NCBI GenBank assembly: GCA_043797615.1 | Contig: JAZDPK010000030.1 | Span: 1 to 64,000 of the forward strand | Direction of reading: 5' to 3' | Origin: JAZDPK01 sp043797615 | GTDB taxonomy: Bacteria > Patescibacteriota > Patescibacteriia > UBA11705 > JABHMO01 | DNA: 64,000 nucleotides | Shown here: positions 7,614-17,180 of the stretch, in pieces | How the letters are laid out: every line of letters starts with the position of its first letter | How positions within the stretch are numbered: the stretch's first letter is position 1 | Notes under the pieces: generated by a model | What the model saw: only the letters and a program-made list of their open reading frames with translations | What the model was told of the DNA's origin: nothing | Databases searched by the model: none | Position numbers and translations under genes: made by a program

Positions 7614-9476
7614 TTATAGCAGGAAAACCGGGTCTTTATCAATAATCCAATGATTTGGGACGAAGGAAAGCAGCGCGTTTTCCTCCGGCAGGCTTAATTT
7701 GGGCAAAAATATCGCGATTTGATATCGGTAGCGGCGCCGGACTTTCATAGCGTAATGCGGATACGGATCAGTGATCGCCAGCGCTCTGCCGCTGATTTCT
7801 TGCGTTAAAATGCGATGCAGATTTTCCGCTTCTTTTTCGCAAACTTTTTTGTCCGGGTGTTGAAAAAACAATTTGATCAAACTGGAAAACGGCGGATAAT
7901 TGAACGCTTGCCTGTTTTCAATTTCCTCGCTGTAAAATTTTTTATAATTGGAATTGACGTTCTTCATCGCGATGTTTTCCGAAAAGCAAGTTTGCAAAAT
8001 TATTCTCAAATTGTCGCCATAGCTTCTCGCCGCCGAATTAATTTCTTTAATCGAACTGTATAATTCAAAATTCGAATTAAAATCGGAAAGATACGCCAAG
8101 CTGTCGATGTAAACGTATCCGAGCAGACCCACGCTGTTCCATATTTCATTCTTTAAAGCCTGGCTGGTCACGACATTGATCAGATCGCCGCTGAAACGTT
8201 TTTTTATTTCCGCTTTTATGCTTTCCAAACCAACACCCAACCGTTTTAAATCAGTGCTTTGACAATAAGGGCAGGTTAAATGAATCGGAATCCGATGCTG
8301 GCAATGATAACAAACCAGCTCTTTGTCGTTGGCAACAGTCATCGGCAGACGACAGCCGGGACATTCGGCTTCTTTTTTGCAATCGTTGCAGTATAAATAG
8401 CTGAACAGGCCTTTTTTATTGACGATCAAAACGACTTTCTTATTTTCTCTAATCGTTTCTTCCACGCTTTCAAGCAAAGCGCCGCTCAAATAGGTGAAGC
8501 CGCTTTTGCGCTCTTCTTTTAAATTCACGATTTCAACTTCCGATAAATCCTTTAAGTTTATGTTTATCGATTGCGCTTGATGATTTTTCGCTTCATAAGC
8601 GTCCTCGATCCGGGGCGACAAACTGGACAATATCAGCTTGCAGCCGGTCCACTCCTGGATTTTTTTCGCGACATTGATCGCATTGTATCGCGGATTCTGG
8701 TCCCATGATTTGTAATCGGACGAGTGGGCGTTGTCAACGATTATCATCGAAACATTCGGCAAGGGAGCGAAGATCGCCGAGCGGGCGCCGATAATGATTT
8801 GCTTCTTATTCTCTAATATTTGTTGCCAAATATCGTAGTATTTATTTTTTGAACTGTGCATCTCGTTCGTCAGAATTGCCGCGGCTTGTCTTTGTTTGCC
8901 ATCAAGGCAGCGATAAAATTCATCGATTTTAATCTTTTGCGGAAACAAGATTAGAATTTGCTTATTTTCTGATAAACTGCGGCCGCATAAATCCTTAAAA
9001 AAAAGATATTTGTATTTTATATTTTCCGGAAACAATAAATACCGCTTTTCGTTTGAACAATAAATTTGTTCAGCCAGCCGGCTGATCTGCTGATTTTTTT
9101 CTAATGCATAACTCACAGTCTCGATTTTCTTGTCTTTCAAGGCGGCGCTCTTTTTCGGCTTATCAGGGAGAAGGAGCTTGAGCGCTGAACTCAGCGAGCA
9201 ATAATAGTAGCGGGAAAACCAATTCAGCAGCTTGATCTGGTATTCCGGCAGGCAGGGCATTGAATCTTCAACTGATAAAACGGATTTTAAATGGGCAAAC
9301 TCGCTTTTATCGCAAAAGCCGGCGACCAAGCCGAGAAGCTTGCCCGCGCGAAACGGCACGCGAACGAAGCTGCCTGTTTTAACCAGATCCGCCAATTCCG
9401 GCGGGATCAAATAGTCTAGATAGTCCATTCCGCGCGGCAGCTTTTTATATGGGATGATTTTCGCGATTTTCATCAT
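7614..9476 (-). CDS. priA: Primosomal protein N' (PriA) with degenerate ATPase motifs
   Basis: A 620-residue PriA-family protein for replication restart, shorter than E. coli PriA (about 730). It has the N-terminal 3'-DNA-binding region (IPYKKLPRGMDYLDYLIP), the zinc-binding cysteines (CNDCKKEAECPGC, CYHCQ, CPYCQS) and the C-terminal FNYPPF-type segment. The helicase core is damaged: where GxTGSGKTE should lie the protein reads LLFPENIKYKYLFFKDLCG, and DEEH is DNAH. It therefore probably binds forks without ATP hydrolysis, as proposed for actinobacterial PriA. A TATAAT-like box at 9489-9494 is very close to the start. Confidence 0.9.
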   Translation of the reverse strand: MMKIAKIIPYKKLPRGMDYLDYLIPPELADLVKTGSFVRVPFRAGKLLGLVAGFCDKSEFAHLKSVLSVEDSMPCLPEYQIKLLNWFSRYYYCSLSSALKLLLPDKPKKSAALKDKKIETVSYALEKNQQISRLAEQIYCSNEKRYLLFPENIKYKYLFFKDLCGRSLSENKQILILFPQKIKIDEFYRCLDGKQRQAAAILTNEMHSSKNKYYDIWQQILENKKQIIIGARSAIFAPLPNVSMIIVDNAHSSDYKSWDQNPRYNAINVAKKIQEWTGCKLILSSLSPRIEDAYEAKNHQAQSININLKDLSEVEIVNLKEERKSGFTYLSGALLESVEETIRENKKVVLIVNKKGLFSYLYCNDCKKEAECPGCRLPMTVANDKELVCYHCQHRIPIHLTCPYCQSTDLKRLGVGLESIKAEIKKRFSGDLINVVTSQALKNEIWNSVGLLGYVYIDSLAYLSDFNSNFELYSSIKEINSAARSYGDNLRIILQTCFSENIAMKNVNSNYKKFYSEEIENRQAFNYPPFSSLIKLFFQHPDKKVCEKEAENLHRILTQEISGRALAITDPYPHYAMKVRRRYRYQIAIFLPKLSLPEENALLSFVPNHWIIDKDPVFLL

Positions 9477-9499
9477 AGCTTTACATTAGCATTATATCA

Positions 9500-9537
9500 C
9501 AAAAAAATAAAATCCGGCCGATTGAGCCGCCGGATTT
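9500..9537 (-). terminator. Terminator after the Memo-like gene
   Basis: On the minus strand AAATCCGG pairs with CCGGATTT and is followed by TTATTTTTTT. Confidence 0.8.
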
Positions 9538-9546
9538 GCCGCTTGT

Positions 9547-10335
9547 TTATAAAATCTTGAATTCGCCGACCAAATATCCCACGCCGAAAGGCCATTCATA
9601 GCTTAAAACCTGGAAATCGTAATTCATGTTTCTGATCGCGCCAAGCAAAATCAAGATTGAGCGGAGCCCGCACTCGCCGGCATCCTCGATGAGCGCCGGA
9701 TCGATGTTCGCAATAGCGTCGACGTTTTTCTTTTTCAGCAGCTGGATCAGCTTTTTGTCGAACTCCCTGGCCCTCGGCGAAAAGCCGGCCGGCGCCCGCA
9801 GCGACAGGCGGTGCGACAAATCGCCCGAGGCGATGATCGCGCAGCGCTTGTCCGACGCGAAAACCGCTTCTTTCATGGCCGCGCCGAGCTCGATGTGCTT
9901 CGCGTAATTCAAAAAACTGTAATTGATCGGCACGATTTTTCGATTTTTTTCTTTCCGCGTCAGATAGTACAGAGGCACGCTGGCGCCATGATCCAGATTT
10001 GGCTGGCTGATGAGCTGGATCGGCAGGCTTACCTCGTTTTTCGCGCGCAATTCGTTGATCAATTGCAAATCCGCCTTGAATTCGAGCTCGGTGGAAAAAT
10101 CGCCGAAATCCTGGAAATTCGCCCGGTACTTCTGGTTCGTGTTGATGGTGAAAGTTTCGTAGCTCAAATCGCCGTGCGGCGTGATGACGATCAGCGTTTC
10201 CGGGCGCGCCGCGTTCAAATCCTCCTCGAGAATATCAAAAGCGGCGATTGTTTTTCTTAATTTTTTCAGATTGTCCTTGCCGATCTGGGGAATTAGAATC
10301 GGCGGATGGGGGACGATGGCGGCGAACACGAGCAT
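9547..10335 (-). CDS. Memo / LigB-type class III dioxygenase-like protein (AmmeMemoRadiSam B)
   Basis: A 262-residue protein of the LigB/Memo superfamily. PHPPILIPQIG, ITPHGDLSYE, LDHGASVPLYYL and ASGDLSHRLS carry the conserved His/Asp residues of the metal pocket, and ECGLRSI contributes a late Cys as in Memo. In many prokaryotes the family occurs with AMMECR1 and a radical-SAM enzyme; here the radical-SAM partner is at 14809, with the frameshifted gene and clpB in between, and no AMMECR1 domain is visible. The biochemical role is not established. A terminator follows directly. Confidence 0.85.
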   Translation of the reverse strand: MLVFAAIVPHPPILIPQIGKDNLKKLRKTIAAFDILEEDLNAARPETLIVITPHGDLSYETFTINTNQKYRANFQDFGDFSTELEFKADLQLINELRAKNEVSLPIQLISQPNLDHGASVPLYYLTRKEKNRKIVPINYSFLNYAKHIELGAAMKEAVFASDKRCAIIASGDLSHRLSLRAPAGFSPRAREFDKKLIQLLKKKNVDAIANIDPALIEDAGECGLRSILILLGAIRNMNYDFQVLSYEWPFGVGYLVGEFKIL

Positions 10336-10441
10336 ATGTAGTTCTCAATAAAGATTTAAATTATTTTGGACAAATCAGTTGTGTGAGATATCCCATCATG
10401 TTGTGAATAACTTTCCAAAGGTCAATATAATAACATGATCA

Positions 10442-10530
10442 ACCCTTCGACTCCTCGATACCCTTCGACTCCTCGACAGGTTCGGAGCTCAGGGGAGACA
10501 ACTCGGAGTTCAGGGCAGGCGTGATTTGCC
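10442..10530. repeat. Intergenic repeat with duplicated CCCTTCGACTCCTCGA
   Basis: The word CCCTTCGACTCCTCGA occurs twice about 17 bp apart, followed by two variants of TTCGGAGCTCAGGG / CTCGGAGTTCAGGG. It belongs to the widespread CCTTCGACTC...CAGG class of interspersed palindromes. A related sequence lies in frame inside serS at 26285. No gene is seen in 10336-10554. Confidence 0.6.
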
Positions 10531-10554
10531 ACTGATCAACTTGATTAGTCGTGA

Positions 10555-11622
10555 TTATTTTTTAAATTCTAATTCAAGATAATTTCCTTGCGGCAGATTG
10601 GACAAACTCTTTTCGTCGACCAGGCGGATGTTTTTCGATTTAAATCCCAGCTTCTCGAAAATTTCCATTGACGCAATCGGCATCTTTTTGCCATCGGAAA
10701 TGACGAAAACCGCCGAGTTTTCCCGCGTGCGCACTATCTCGCCGTCGCGGATCCTGACGCTGTCGCCGTCGGCATATTTGTCCAGCTCATCCCTGGCGAC
10801 GCGGATGATTTTTTTATGCGGAAAATTGATCAGCATTATATCCTTCGCGATGAGCGGATATTTGACGCCGTCCTGGACAAAGAAAACGCCGCCGGTGGCC
10901 TTGTCCTGCAAAAGAGCGCCAGTCGGGTATGCGCTGGACAATGTAATCGGCTCGCCGTCCGCAAACAAGGCGAAATCTTCCATCGGCGCGGCCACGAATT
11001 CCTCCGGATTGAAGCCGAGCGTGCGCCAGACTTTGTCCGATTCGAATTTGCGCAGAGTGTCGCCGACCAGGAGATATACGTTGCCGAAAGGCGATTTCAA
11101 AATCGAATAATTCGGGTATTTGATGGGTTTGCCGATCTCATATTTCTCAAGCTCGTTTTCGCTGACCAAGATAATTTTGTTAATGTCGTAGCGCGACAGC
11201 AAGGCGGTCTTGGACGCGAAGAGCCTCCGCCGGCCGTCTAAAATGATCCAAACGGCCTTCCGGTCGCTGTCCGCCTGCAAAAGCGTGCCGTCCGGATAAG
11301 ACTGGGTAAACCAGCGATTCCAAATTTTCCAAAAATTGTAATTCCCGGATACGTGCGGCGTATAGTTGTACAAATTAGCGGTTGCCTGATTTTGCAGGGC
11401 GACGCGCTGGCCGTCGATATTGTAAATTTTTCCGATTATTTTCAGCCAGCCGTTGTTCGCGTTGTCAATGCACCAGCGCTGCCAGCCGGCGGCGTAATCC
11501 ACTTGGATTCCGAATCCTTTGTATTTTTGCACGGCCAGATCATTCATATTCGAATCGTCGGAAATGCCGTATCCCATTGCCCAGTCGTATTGTTTCTGAG
11601 TCGGGCTGTTGTCTTCTACCAA
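10555..11622 (-). CDS. C-terminal part of a frameshifted secreted repeat protein
   Basis: A 355-residue ORF that continues the 11616-11927 ORF in another frame. It carries about four copies of a 60-residue unit of the form YPDGTLL...v-x-i-dG-x-x-x-x-i-x-s-x-x-x-L...y-x-x-G-x-x-I (YPDGTLLQ, YPTGALLQ, ILDGRRRLF, VQDGVKYPL, ISDGKKMPI). Before the repeats is a region YDWAMGYGI...GFGIQVDYAAGWQRW resembling muramidase-like cell-wall domains. Position and composition suggest an exported cell-wall-associated protein. It has no start of its own: LVEDNSPTQKQYDW directly continues LQK(EQS) of the upstream piece after one missing base. Confidence 0.72.
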   Translation of the reverse strand: MVEDNSPTQKQYDWAMGYGISDDSNMNDLAVQKYKGFGIQVDYAAGWQRWCIDNANNGWLKIIGKIYNIDGQRVALQNQATANLYNYTPHVSGNYNFWKIWNRWFTQSYPDGTLLQADSDRKAVWIILDGRRRLFASKTALLSRYDINKIILVSENELEKYEIGKPIKYPNYSILKSPFGNVYLLVGDTLRKFESDKVWRTLGFNPEEFVAAPMEDFALFADGEPITLSSAYPTGALLQDKATGGVFFVQDGVKYPLIAKDIMLINFPHKKIIRVARDELDKYADGDSVRIRDGEIVRTRENSAVFVISDGKKMPIASMEIFEKLGFKSKNIRLVDEKSLSNLPQGNYLELEFKK

Positions 11623-11927
11623 GCTTTGTTCTTTTGCAGCATGACCAAGAGGAATTGCGGATTGATCTTGTATTCCTGGCTGGCGTCGTAGATTATTTCG
11701 GCGGCGCTTTTTTGAACACCATTTTTGTTCAAGGTTGAATATTGCGCCAGCGTGCCGGACTTTTTCATCAGGAAATCTTGAATATCAGTAAGCGACATGG
11801 AATTGTAATTGGTCAAATCCTTGTCAACGATAATGTTGCCATTGTCAAAATCAGAAGCCAAAGCGTTCAACGGCGCGATTACGAATAAAATCGTAAAAAT
11901 GGATAAGATGATTTTTAGTTTAGGCAT
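11616..11927 (-). CDS. N-terminal part of the frameshifted secreted repeat protein
   Basis: It begins MPKLKIILSIFTILFVIAPLNALAS, a clear Sec signal peptide with a likely AxA-type cleavage site, then reads ...INPQFLLVMLQKNKAW and stops. Inserting one G after CAAAAG near 11630 restores ...LQKEQSLVEDNS, which runs straight into the downstream ORF. The gap looks like one single-base deletion, either a true lesion or a sequencing error. ATG 11927 is preferred to the upstream in-frame ATG because the signal peptide then has a normal basic N-region. Confidence 0.72.
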   Translation of the reverse strand: MPKLKIILSIFTILFVIAPLNALASDFDNGNIIVDKDLTNYNSMSLTDIQDFLMKKSGTLAQYSTLNKNGVQKSAAEIIYDASQEYKINPQFLLVMLQKNKAW

Positions 11928-11985
11928 AAGATAATTATACAAAATAATGGTTAAACATGCAACCTGCGTTAATCGTCAAACAAAA

Positions 11986-12013
11986 CACTTCCATAGTACA
12001 TAGTATGGAAGTG
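11986..12013 (-). terminator. clpB terminator
   Basis: CACTTCCATA pairs with TATGGAAGTG across an 8-nt loop; on the minus strand GTTTTGTTTG follows. Confidence 0.82.
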
Positions 12014-12033
12014 CCTGTTACATTTTATTTCCT

Positions 12034-14658
12034 TTATTTAAACGCCACTTTTCCTCCCTGATAATCCACTTTGATTTTATTTTTCACCGTTCCTTTGATA
12101 ATCTGCAGTGCCAGCTGGTCGAGAATTTTATTTTGAATCAAGCGCTTGAGCGGCCGCGCGCCGAACGCCGGATCAAATCCTTCGTCCGCCAGCATATTTT
12201 TCACCGCGTCCGTGAAGGCGATATCGAGGTCCTTGCCTGCCAATCGCTTGGCCACCTTGGCGAGCTGGAAGTCGACGATTTGCTTGATGTCCGCTTTGGA
12301 CAAGGCGTCGAAAATGATGATTTCGTCGATGCGGTTCAGAAATTCCGGCCGAAAATGATCTTTCAGCATGGACATTATTTTCTTGTCGGTATTTTCCTTT
12401 TGCGAAACGCTGTGGCTGCTGAATCCAAGGTCGCTCTTGTTCAGCGATTCCAGGATCATGTCGCTGCCGATGTTCGAAGTCATTATGATCACCGTGTTTT
12501 TAAAGTTAACCGTGCGGCCTTTCGCGTCAGTCAGGCGGCCGTCGTCTAGGAGTTGCAGAAGCATGTTGAAAACCTCCGGATGCGCTTTTTCGATTTCATC
12601 GAACAGCACGACGGAGTAGGGCCGGCGCCTGATCTGCTCGGTCAATTGCCCGCCTTCATCATAACCAACGTAGCCAGGAGGCGAGCCGATCAATTTCGAG
12701 ACGGCGTGCTTCTCCATGTATTCGGACATGTCCACGCGAACAACAGCATCCTCGCTGTTGAACATGAATTCCGCCAGCGCCCGCGCCAATTCGGTCTTGC
12801 CCACGCCGGTCGGGCCGAGGAACAAGAATGAACCGATCGGCCGGTTTTCCTCTGAAATTCCGGCTCTCGATCTGCGCAAAGCGTTCGCCACCGCTTGAAT
12901 CGCGCGCTCTTGGCCGACAACGCGCTTGGAAAGATCGGTTTCCGCATGCGCCAATTTTTCGATTTCGCTCTGCAGCATTTTCGACACCGGAATGCCAGTC
13001 CACTTTGAAACAACCGCGGCGATGTCTTCGGCCGTAACTTCTTCCTTTAAAATCTTATGGCCGCCCGGGCCGGCTTGCAATTTGCGCAGCTTCGCCTGCA
13101 ATGTTTTGATTTTTTTCTCGTTTTCCGGAATCTTGCCGAAACGGATTTCCGCGACTTTGTCGTATTCCGCTTTTCTTTCCAAAATTTCTGATTCCTGCTT
13201 CAATTTGTCGATCTGCTTTTTCGAATCCTGGATTTGCACGATCAATTCCTTTTCCTTGCGCCAATGCAGTTCAAGCTCATGCTCTTTTTCTTTCAATTCT
13301 TCAAGGCGCTTGGTGATGTCGCGCAGTTTATTTTTAACGTCAGCGCTTTTCTCGCGGCTGATCGCTTGCTTTTCAATTTCCAGTTTTTTTACTTTGCGCT
13401 TCAACTGATCAAGCTCGATCGGCATGCTGTCAAGCTCGATGCGGAGCGCGGAAGTGGCTTCGTCGATCAGATCGATCGCCTTGTCCGGCAGAAACCGATC
13501 GGTGATGTAGCGCTGCGAAAGGCGGGCGGCCTCGATGATCGCGTCGTCCGTGATATGCACGCCGTGGTGCACTTCGTATTTTTCCTTGATGCCGCGCAAA
13601 ATCGAAATCGCGTCGTCCAGGCTCGGCTCGGCGACGTAAACCGGCTGAAACCTTCTTTCCAAAGCCGCGTCTTTTTCAATGTATTTCTGATATTCCTTCA
13701 AAGTCGTCGCGCCTACGCAGCGCAATTCGCCGCGCGCCAAAGCCGGCTTCAGCATGTTTGACGCGTCCAGGCTGCCTTCGATCGCGCCCGCGCCGACGAT
13801 CGTGTGCAATTCGTCGATAAAAATAATGTATTTGTCCTTATTTTTTCGGATTTCGCTTAAAACGGTTTTTAAACGTTCCTCGAATTCGCCGCGGAATTTC
13901 GATCCGGCGATGAGGCTGCCGATGTCCAAATTCAAAACTTCCTTGTTCTTCAAATTTTCCGGCACGTCGCAAGAGACAATGCGCTGGGCCAATCCTTCGG
14001 CGATCGCGGTCTTGCCCACGCCCGGCTCGCCGATCAGCACCGGATTATTTTTTGTTCGACGTGATAAAACCTGAAGCACGCGCCGTATTTCCTCGTCGCG
14101 TCCGATGATCGGGTCCAGTTTTTCCTCGCGCGCCATCTGCGTCAGATTGATCGTGTATTTTTCCAGCGCCTGGTATTTGCTTTCCGGCTCGGGCGAATCA
14201 ACCCGCTGTCCGCCGCGCACTTCGGCCAATATTTTCAGCGCCGCGTTATAATCGATGCCGTAGGAAATCAAAATTTCCGCGGCGAGCGAATCGACTTGCA
14301 GCAAAGACAGGAAAAGGTGCTCGGTGCTGATGAATTCGTCGCCGAGCTTCTTCGCTTCTTTTTCCGCGCTCACCATCGCGTAATTCATCTGCGGAGTGAT
14401 GAAAACCTGGCCGGCCATGGTCGGCTGCTTCATCTGGCTTTTCGGCATGCGCTTCAAATTGGCTTCGACATCGGCGATCAGCTGCTCGAAAGGCACTTCC
14501 ATTTTTTTTAACACTGTGAGCACGATGCTTTGATCCTGTTGAAGCAGAGCGTAAAGCAGGTGGATCGTATCGACCTGGGAATGTTTGTATTCGAACGCCG
14601 CGGCCTGCGACGCTTGCATAGCCTGCTGGCTGTTCATGGTGAATTTGTTGATATCCAT
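12034..14658 (-). CDS. clpB: ATP-dependent disaggregase ClpB
   Basis: An 874-residue Hsp100 chaperone that extracts proteins from aggregates with DnaK. It has the N-domain (about 1-145, with two repeats), NBD1 with [15 protein letters not shown] near 205 and its arginine-finger region, the coiled-coil M domain (about 405-525, rich in Lys/Glu) that separates ClpB from ClpA/C, and NBD2 with [16 protein letters not shown] near 605 and [12 protein letters not shown]. Length is normal. A consensus sigma-70 promoter and a CIRCE element upstream predict heat-shock control by HrcA. Monocistronic: it has its own promoter and terminator. Confidence 0.97.
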   Translation of the reverse strand: MDINKFTMNSQQAMQASQAAAFEYKHSQVDTIHLLYALLQQDQSIVLTVLKKMEVPFEQLIADVEANLKRMPKSQMKQPTMAGQVFITPQMNYAMVSAEKEAKKLGDEFISTEHLFLSLLQVDSLAAEILISYGIDYNAALKILAEVRGGQRVDSPEPESKYQALEKYTINLTQMAREEKLDPIIGRDEEIRRVLQVLSRRTKNNPVLIGEPGVGKTAIAEGLAQRIVSCDVPENLKNKEVLNLDIGSLIAGSKFRGEFEERLKTVLSEIRKNKDKYIIFIDELHTIVGAGAIEGSLDASNMLKPALARGELRCVGATTLKEYQKYIEKDAALERRFQPVYVAEPSLDDAISILRGIKEKYEVHHGVHITDDAIIEAARLSQRYITDRFLPDKAIDLIDEATSALRIELDSMPIELDQLKRKVKKLEIEKQAISREKSADVKNKLRDITKRLEELKEKEHELELHWRKEKELIVQIQDSKKQIDKLKQESEILERKAEYDKVAEIRFGKIPENEKKIKTLQAKLRKLQAGPGGHKILKEEVTAEDIAAVVSKWTGIPVSKMLQSEIEKLAHAETDLSKRVVGQERAIQAVANALRRSRAGISEENRPIGSFLFLGPTGVGKTELARALAEFMFNSEDAVVRVDMSEYMEKHAVSKLIGSPPGYVGYDEGGQLTEQIRRRPYSVVLFDEIEKAHPEVFNMLLQLLDDGRLTDAKGRTVNFKNTVIIMTSNIGSDMILESLNKSDLGFSSHSVSQKENTDKKIMSMLKDHFRPEFLNRIDEIIIFDALSKADIKQIVDFQLAKVAKRLAGKDLDIAFTDAVKNMLADEGFDPAFGARPLKRLIQNKILDQLALQIIKGTVKNKIKVDYQGGKVAFK

Positions 14659-14738
14659 ATATTAAATCAAGCGCAAAATACAAAGTTCAAAATGCAAAAT
14701 ATGCTTGAAACTTGTATATGCCATTGACGCATAAGTAA

Positions 14739-14765
14739 TTAGCAGTCAACTTAATAGAGTGCCAA
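14739..14765 (-). promoter_or_regulatory. CIRCE operator (HrcA site) upstream of clpB
   Basis: TTAGCAGTC, 9 bp, GAGTGCCAA on the plus strand. It differs from consensus TTAGCACTC-N9-GAGTGCTAA at two positions. It starts just downstream of the clpB -10 box, where HrcA would block initiation. Confidence 0.87.
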
Positions 14766-14768
14766 TTC

Positions 14769-14797
14769 ATTATAGGAAAGCGCTGTTTTTTTGTCAA
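14769..14797 (-). promoter_or_regulatory. clpB promoter
   Basis: On the minus strand TTGACA, exactly 17 bp, TATAAT: a perfect sigma-70 consensus, with CIRCE immediately downstream. Confidence 0.92.
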
Positions 14798-14808
14798 ACG
14801 CCTCGCCT

Positions 14809-15813
14809 TTACAGAATAATCGCGATCGCCGCTCCGCATTTCGGGCAAAACGGTTCAGCCAATTTATTGGAAATTGCGTAGCCATCGCGTTTGATCAGCA
14901 ATTCGCCGCAAGCCTGGCAATAGGTGTTTTGTTTGATTGGATCGACGGCATTTCCCGCGTAAACATAATGTAGCCCGGCGCTTTTTCCGATCTGACAAGC
15001 CAAATCCAGAGATTCGGCCGGCGTGGACGGCAGGGCGCGCAATCTGTAAGCCGGGTGAAACGCGGAGATATGCCAAGGGATATTCAGATTTAAGCCGGCA
15101 ATGAATTCAGCGATGCAGCCGAGTTCACGCTCATTGTCGTTTAGGCCGGGGATGACGAGCGTTGTTATTTCAACATGAATTTTACTTCGGCAAACCCGCT
15201 CGATATTTTCCAGGATCGGTTTCAAACTCGCCCCGCAGACTTTCCGGTAGCATTTATCAGTGAAAAATTTCAAATCGATGTTAATCGCGTCAAGATGCGG
15301 CAAGATCGCGTTGAAGGTCTCATTGGAAAAATAGCCGTTGGACACCCAGACGTTTTTCAATCCGCGCTTTCTCGCCAGCTTCATTATTTCCAAAGCGAAT
15401 TCGACAAATACGGTCGGTTCGGTATATGTATAAGCAATGCTCCGGCAATCGCTATGAAGCGCCGCCAACGCGACATCGCCGGACCGGGCCAAAACGCCGG
15501 GCAGTCGGTCGCCGGCCTTGCCGATTTGCGATATTTCCGAATTTTGGCAATTCAGGCAGTGAAAATTGCAGCCAGGGCTGGCGATTGAATAGGCGAAACT
15601 GCCCGGAAGAAAATGATAAAGCGGCTTTTTTTCGATCGGATCGATTCGCCGGGCGATCAATTTGCCGTAGTTCAGGCTGTAGAGCCGGCCGCCTACGTTT
15701 TTCTTTGCCTTGCACATGCCGAATTTTTTATCCGCAATAACGCAAAAATGGCAGCATGCCCGGCATTGGACAACCTTGTTCGCCGTTCGAGCATAAAATA
15801 GCGTCTGTTTCAT
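14809..15813 (-). CDS. AmmeMemoRadiSam system radical SAM enzyme
   Basis: A 334-residue radical-SAM protein of the pyruvate-formate-lyase-activase-like branch. SPGCNFHCLNCQNSEISQ holds the CxxxCxxC cluster site near residue 80. An N-terminal cysteine group (CRACCHFC...FGMC) and a C-terminal zinc-ribbon-like set (CQACGELL, FCPKCGAAI) are typical of the AmmeMemoRadiSam family. ITTLVIPGLND and WHISAFHPAYRL are also family hallmarks. The Memo-like partner is encoded about 4.5 kb away on the same strand. The substrate is unknown. Confidence 0.9.
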   Translation of the reverse strand: MKQTLFYARTANKVVQCRACCHFCVIADKKFGMCKAKKNVGGRLYSLNYGKLIARRIDPIEKKPLYHFLPGSFAYSIASPGCNFHCLNCQNSEISQIGKAGDRLPGVLARSGDVALAALHSDCRSIAYTYTEPTVFVEFALEIMKLARKRGLKNVWVSNGYFSNETFNAILPHLDAINIDLKFFTDKCYRKVCGASLKPILENIERVCRSKIHVEITTLVIPGLNDNERELGCIAEFIAGLNLNIPWHISAFHPAYRLRALPSTPAESLDLACQIGKSAGLHYVYAGNAVDPIKQNTYCQACGELLIKRDGYAISNKLAEPFCPKCGAAIAIIL

Positions 15814-15936
15814 ACTTCCATTTTACCAGATTTCGCGTTATAATTAAAATGGCTGTTTAAACCCAGGATACGAACATCAATCAATAATTTCTTTCCAACT
15901 TCTAATATCCAATATCCAACTTCCATTCTGAAACCT

Positions 15937-17130
15937 ATGGAATTCCAGAACAAAGCGATCATCCTCGGCGTTAAAATCGACGACTTGCCGATCGATTTGA
16001 TATTAAAAAACATTGAACAACTTTTGTGTTCGGACAATTCAGACAAGCAATTGAAAATCTTTACGCCAAACCCGGAAATCTGCCTGAAGGCGTCGAAAGA
16101 CGAAGAATACCGCAACATTCTCAATTCCGCCGACATCAACATTCCCGACGGCTTCGGTTTGAAATTCGGGGCGATTATCCTGGGCGAAAAACTGGAAAAC
16201 AGAATCACCGGCACGGATTTGTCAGCCAAGATGCTCGAGTCATGCGAAAAGAATGGTCACAGCGTTTATATTCTAAGGCGGGAAGATTCGCTTGCAAAAG
16301 TCGAAGACATTAACAAACTGTTCAAAACAAAATATCCGAATGTTAAATTCAAAACAGGGGATTTGAACATCAAAAAATTCCTGGATTGCGACGACGTTCT
16401 AAACGACATCAACGATTTCAGCCCGAAAGTTTTATTCGTTACGCTGGGCATGCCGGCGCAGGAGATTTGGATCAATAAATTCATTAAATTGCTGCCAAGC
16501 GTAAAGGTCGCCGTCGGCGTGGGCGGCGCGTTTGACTTTTTCACCGGCAAGAAGAAGCGCGCGCCGAAAGTGATGCGCGAGATCGGCCTGGAATGGCTTT
16601 ACCGCTTTTACCTCGAGCCGAAAAGACTGATGCGGATCAAGCACGCGACCGCTGATTTTTTCCTGGCCTGCCATGCGTGGAAATTCCGGATCATGACGGC
16701 CATGCGGCCGAACGTCCTGTGCGTGTTGAGGAATAAGGAAGGCAAATATTTAATCCAAAAAAACGCGCATTTTGAAAATCACTGGCAATTCACCCAGGGC
16801 GGCGTTGACGAACGCGAGAGCCTGGAAAAATCCGCTTTGCGCGAGATGAACGAAGAGCTCGGCATCGCGCCGAATTTTTTGCGCTTGATAAAAAAAATCC
16901 CGGAGAAAAACAGCTATGTCTGGCCGCGCTATGCTCAACTGCTTCGAGGATATAAGGGACAAGAACAAACCGCGCTTGTTTTCGACTTCATCGGCGAAGA
17001 CAAAGACATTCACATCGCAAAAAGCGCGGAGGTGGAAGAGATTAAATGGGTTGACAAGAATGAACTCATCCAGCTCATCCATCCGCACCGCCGGCCTTTC
17101 GCCGCAAAGATTATTAATTATCTTGAATAA
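15937..17130 (+). CDS. WecG/TagA/CpsF glycosyltransferase fused to a Nudix hydrolase
   Basis: A 397-residue two-domain protein. Residues 1 to about 245 are a GT26 TagA/WecG enzyme (FTPNPEICLKA, IPDGFGLKFG, GTD, LGMPAQEIW, GVGGAFDFFTG, GLEWLYRFYLEPKRL) that adds N-acetylmannosamine-type sugars to undecaprenyl-linked acceptors. From about 256 a Nudix fold follows (MRPNVLCVLRNKEGKY) with a perfect Nudix box, G-x5-E-x7-REMNEELGI, and an RppH-like HWQFTQGGVD segment. The reading frame is continuous through the junction (AWKFRIMTAMRPNVL). GT26-Nudix fusion is not an arrangement I know; if real it may join glycan synthesis to nucleotide clean-up. Confidence 0.88.
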   Translation: MEFQNKAIILGVKIDDLPIDLILKNIEQLLCSDNSDKQLKIFTPNPEICLKASKDEEYRNILNSADINIPDGFGLKFGAIILGEKLENRITGTDLSAKMLESCEKNGHSVYILRREDSLAKVEDINKLFKTKYPNVKFKTGDLNIKKFLDCDDVLNDINDFSPKVLFVTLGMPAQEIWINKFIKLLPSVKVAVGVGGAFDFFTGKKKRAPKVMREIGLEWLYRFYLEPKRLMRIKHATADFFLACHAWKFRIMTAMRPNVLCVLRNKEGKYLIQKNAHFENHWQFTQGGVDERESLEKSALREMNEELGIAPNFLRLIKKIPEKNSYVWPRYAQLLRGYKGQEQTALVFDFIGEDKDIHIAKSAEVEEIKWVDKNELIQLIHPHRRPFAAKIINYLE

Positions 17131-17180
17131 CCTGATCAATAACTCCCTGACAACGAGTCAGGGGTAAAGTAATAATTACC

